Source of the DNA: Pelobates cultripes | Lineage: Eukaryota > Chordata > Amphibia > Anura > Pelobatidae | Direction of reading: 5' to 3' | DNA: 64,000 bases | NCBI GenBank assembly: GCA_933207985.1 | Contig: OW240913.1 | Span: 274,837,346-274,901,345, forward strand | In this document: positions 61,840 through 64,000 of the stretch, piece by piece | How the letters are laid out: every line of letters begins with the position of its first letter | How positions within the stretch are numbered: the first letter of the stretch is position 1 | Made by a program: the position numbers and the translations under genes | Notes under the pieces: generated by a model | The model's input: only the letters and a program-made list of their open reading frames with translations | What the model was told of the DNA's origin: nothing | Databases searched by the model: none

Positions 61840-62897
61840 TGTGACGAGACCAATCTCGCCACTGTGCATTGGAGGAGCCTGGTTGCCCGCCTGCTGCCTT
61901 TAGACTATGGCCTCATGTTGAAACGCTTGATTTTCCCCTGCAAAGACACGAAAGCTGGGTCATTCGGTGCTTGCCCTGTTTGAGCGGTGATACCCCAGAT
62001 AGCTATGCCATGGAGCCCATTCGTATAATGAAAGACTATGGGAAAGATTTTGGCTCCATGGCAATTGAAATGTATGTGTGTTATCTGAGCGCCATTCAGT
62101 AATAATGTGCGCTCAGATCTGAGCTATCTGGGGATATGTTGAATATACCTGTTTTATGCAATGGCTGCACAGTTATATATTTTTATTTTTGCTGCCATGT
62201 GTTCAGTGGAGTTTTGCCTCTGTCCTTGGAGATAATTGGATTACTCCCCAATTATCTCCAGGATAGAAGACTATGTGGAACTGGTTTTGGGCAGAAAAGC
62301 CATGCTTCATTTGGTCACAAAGGACTACGATCTATCTTTTGAACCACTGGACCAATTTGTATGATTTTGACGTATGTTTGTATTTGCTGATTCTGAAAAT
62401 GTAAGTTTGTGAATGTGATGCATTCTTTTACAATTATGAATAATGTGGAAAAACTGTATTTCTCTGCCTGTGATAATTACATTACCCATTGTGTAAGGTA
62501 ATTGTATCACAGGCAGAGGGGAGGATTTTGTGTGGGAGTGTCTGAGTCTATTGTACGTGTTTATTGGTTGTTTTCTAAAACCCTGTGGGTGGTACTAATG
62601 TGTATATAAGAACAATAAACCCACAGCCCTGCCTGTTCCTGCTTGACCCTCAAAACAGAGCCTTGTCTCGTTCTTGGGGGATTTATTGTATGCTGTTCCA
62701 GTTTGACTGCTAGGAGTGTAAACCTATTCATATGGTTTTTCCTATTCGGCTGTCTACATCATTCGTATGTTTGAGAGCATTCATATGCTTCTCCGGTTCG
62801 GTGTATTGGTGTCTACAGTAGCTGTGCCTGTGTCTCTGGAAGGGAAGATCTACTAAACGGCTTTTAACCCCTTTTTATGCCTGGGGGTGCCGTTACA
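61840..62897 (+). mobile_element. Solo LTR with intact tagtg duplication
   Basis: TGTGACGAGACC at the start and GTGCCGTTACA at the end, with tagtg at 61835-61839 and 62898-62902. TATA-like gtatataag (62602) followed by aataaaccc gives + orientation. Two hairpins are present: ggagataattgg...ccaattatctcc at 62225-62262, and ctgcctgtgata...tatcacaggcag at about 62466-62516. It belongs to the same family as 25232-26410. Confidence 0.88.
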
Positions 62898-62902
62898 TAG
62901 TG

Positions 62903-63576
62903 GATCAAATTTAAAAGTAAATCTTTATTGGTCCCACTTAGGGAGAAGGGAAAATTGAACATAAACTCAATTTTAGCCAGATGGCCAGTGTAGAAGTTAT
63001 ATACAGTGATATGAACAAAACTATATACAATGAATATAAAAAGGTACATCCATAAATCTGCAATATATGCAGTAGTCACGCAATATATGTGTTGGCCACA
63101 ATAGAATTAAGGTGACTGTTGTCAGTAGCTTCTTTGTAAAGGAGTCAATGTAGCCAGCAACATAAAATAAAGAGCGTGGATACTAGAAGATACACTGTAT
63201 CCATTGAAAATAGTCAAGCCTCAGAGCAACGTGCCTGTGTTTATACAGATTAATGTTGCCTAATGGGGGAGTCCCCTGTGGGTAGCTAAACATTACTTCC
63301 TAGGTGTGGTTCCGAGGTAAAAATATACACAGTTAGAGATAAAGGGGGAGGCAGAGAGCCCTTTACAGTTTGTGCTCCTCATGCACAGCTCCCTCGTATG
63401 CCCTGCAGTGAGCTGGCCACCAGGATATGACGTCATACCGGCATCAGCATCAATGCTGGGCGCACGAAGAGCACAGAGGTCCCAGCCCAGCAGCAACCAC
63501 TGGCTACCAGGGACAAAGGATCCATTCCAGCCCTCCCGGAGCAAGGTTGGGAGGCTGGGTGGACCCCTTTAGTACT
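62903..63576. other. Non-coding DNA, no feature recognised
   Basis: Only short chance frames. Nothing matches a known 3' end of a neighbouring gene. Confidence 0.45.
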
Positions 63577-64000
63577 AAATGTGTGTGTATATGGGATTTT
63601 TATTGTGTGTGGAGGGAGGGTTTATGTCTGTGATTGTGTGCGTGTAATTCAGTGGTTCTGTGTGTATATATGTGATTGTGTTTATAGGTGTGTGTGTCTT
63701 TTATTGTTTGTGTGGGTCTAAATGTGTGTGTGTATGTGACTGTGTGTATAGGTCTATAATTGTATGTGTGTGTGGGTCTGTGATTGTGTGTGTGTGTGTG
63801 TGTATGTATGTGATTGTCTGTGTATATGTCCGTCATTGTGTATGTGTATATTTGTGTTTGTTTGTGTGTGTGTATGTCTGTGACTGTGTATAGGTCTGTG
63901 ATTGTATGTGTGTGTATCAGTGATTGTGTGTAAATCTGTTATTATGTGTGTGTGTTTATGTATATGACTGTGTGTATAGTTCTGTGATTGTATGTATGTT
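63577..64000. repeat. TG-rich microsatellite and minisatellite to the window edge
   Basis: Irregular units of tgtgtgtgtatgtgattgtg and taggtctgtgattgtatg. It continues beyond the window. Confidence 0.9.

Noticed and set aside
62903..64000. Search for the LIN28B 3' end on the minus strand
   Set aside because: No cold-shock or CCHC coding exon was seen; a 3' UTR alone could not be recognised.

Overview
The window is vertebrate nuclear DNA, most likely from a frog or another amphibian. It holds one recognisable host gene, BVES (POPDC1, a Popeye-domain cAMP-binding membrane protein), on the + strand. The coding region is complete: seven exons between 19295 and 59205 join in frame into a 373-residue protein, and every coding intron is GT-AG. 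Human BVES has 360 residues, with close similarity through the transmembrane and Popeye regions. The amphibian assignment is an inference from the BVES sequence plus the repeat mix (Penelope-like element, Tx1/L1-type LINEs, Gmr1-like LTR element, many TTAA-flanked miniature elements). I cannot name the species.

Region 1-19283 lies upstream of the first coding exon and is almost entirely repeats. It contains a solo LTR (460-1234), a Penelope-like element with a GIY-YIG endonuclease remnant, a hammerhead-ribozyme-like motif and inverted terminal arms (about 4392-7840), a LINE fragment inserted in that element (5781-6936), another solo LTR (7843-8792), and an internally deleted Gmr1-type LTR retrotransposon with both LTRs (11812-15639). 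A DNA element of about 1.1 kb with a GC-rich palindrome follows (17507-18585). The 5' non-coding exon(s) and promoter of BVES were not found and may lie here or outside the window.

Region 19284-59205 is BVES with six introns of 2.7-11.3 kb. The introns carry a solo LTR (25232-26410), a 0.7 kb foldback (27763-28453), a hAT-like element with a second hAT-like element nested in it (29057-31722), an LTR fragment (34715-35362), a 5.1 kb antisense LINE with a nearly open ORF2 (35567-40651), a 2.1 kb TTAA element inserted in an older TTAA element (44752-47388), further TTAA elements, and a hAT-like element full of tandem repeats (56525-58009). The LINE and both LTR copies are antisense to BVES.

Region 59206-64000 holds the presumed 3' UTR, a TTAA element (59992-60394), a clean solo LTR (61840-62897) and a TG-rich microsatellite running to the window edge. 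No tRNA, rRNA, CRISPR array or second host gene was found. Target-site duplications were read directly from the sequence. Superfamily names rest on duplication length, terminal bases and recognised protein domains, not on a database search.
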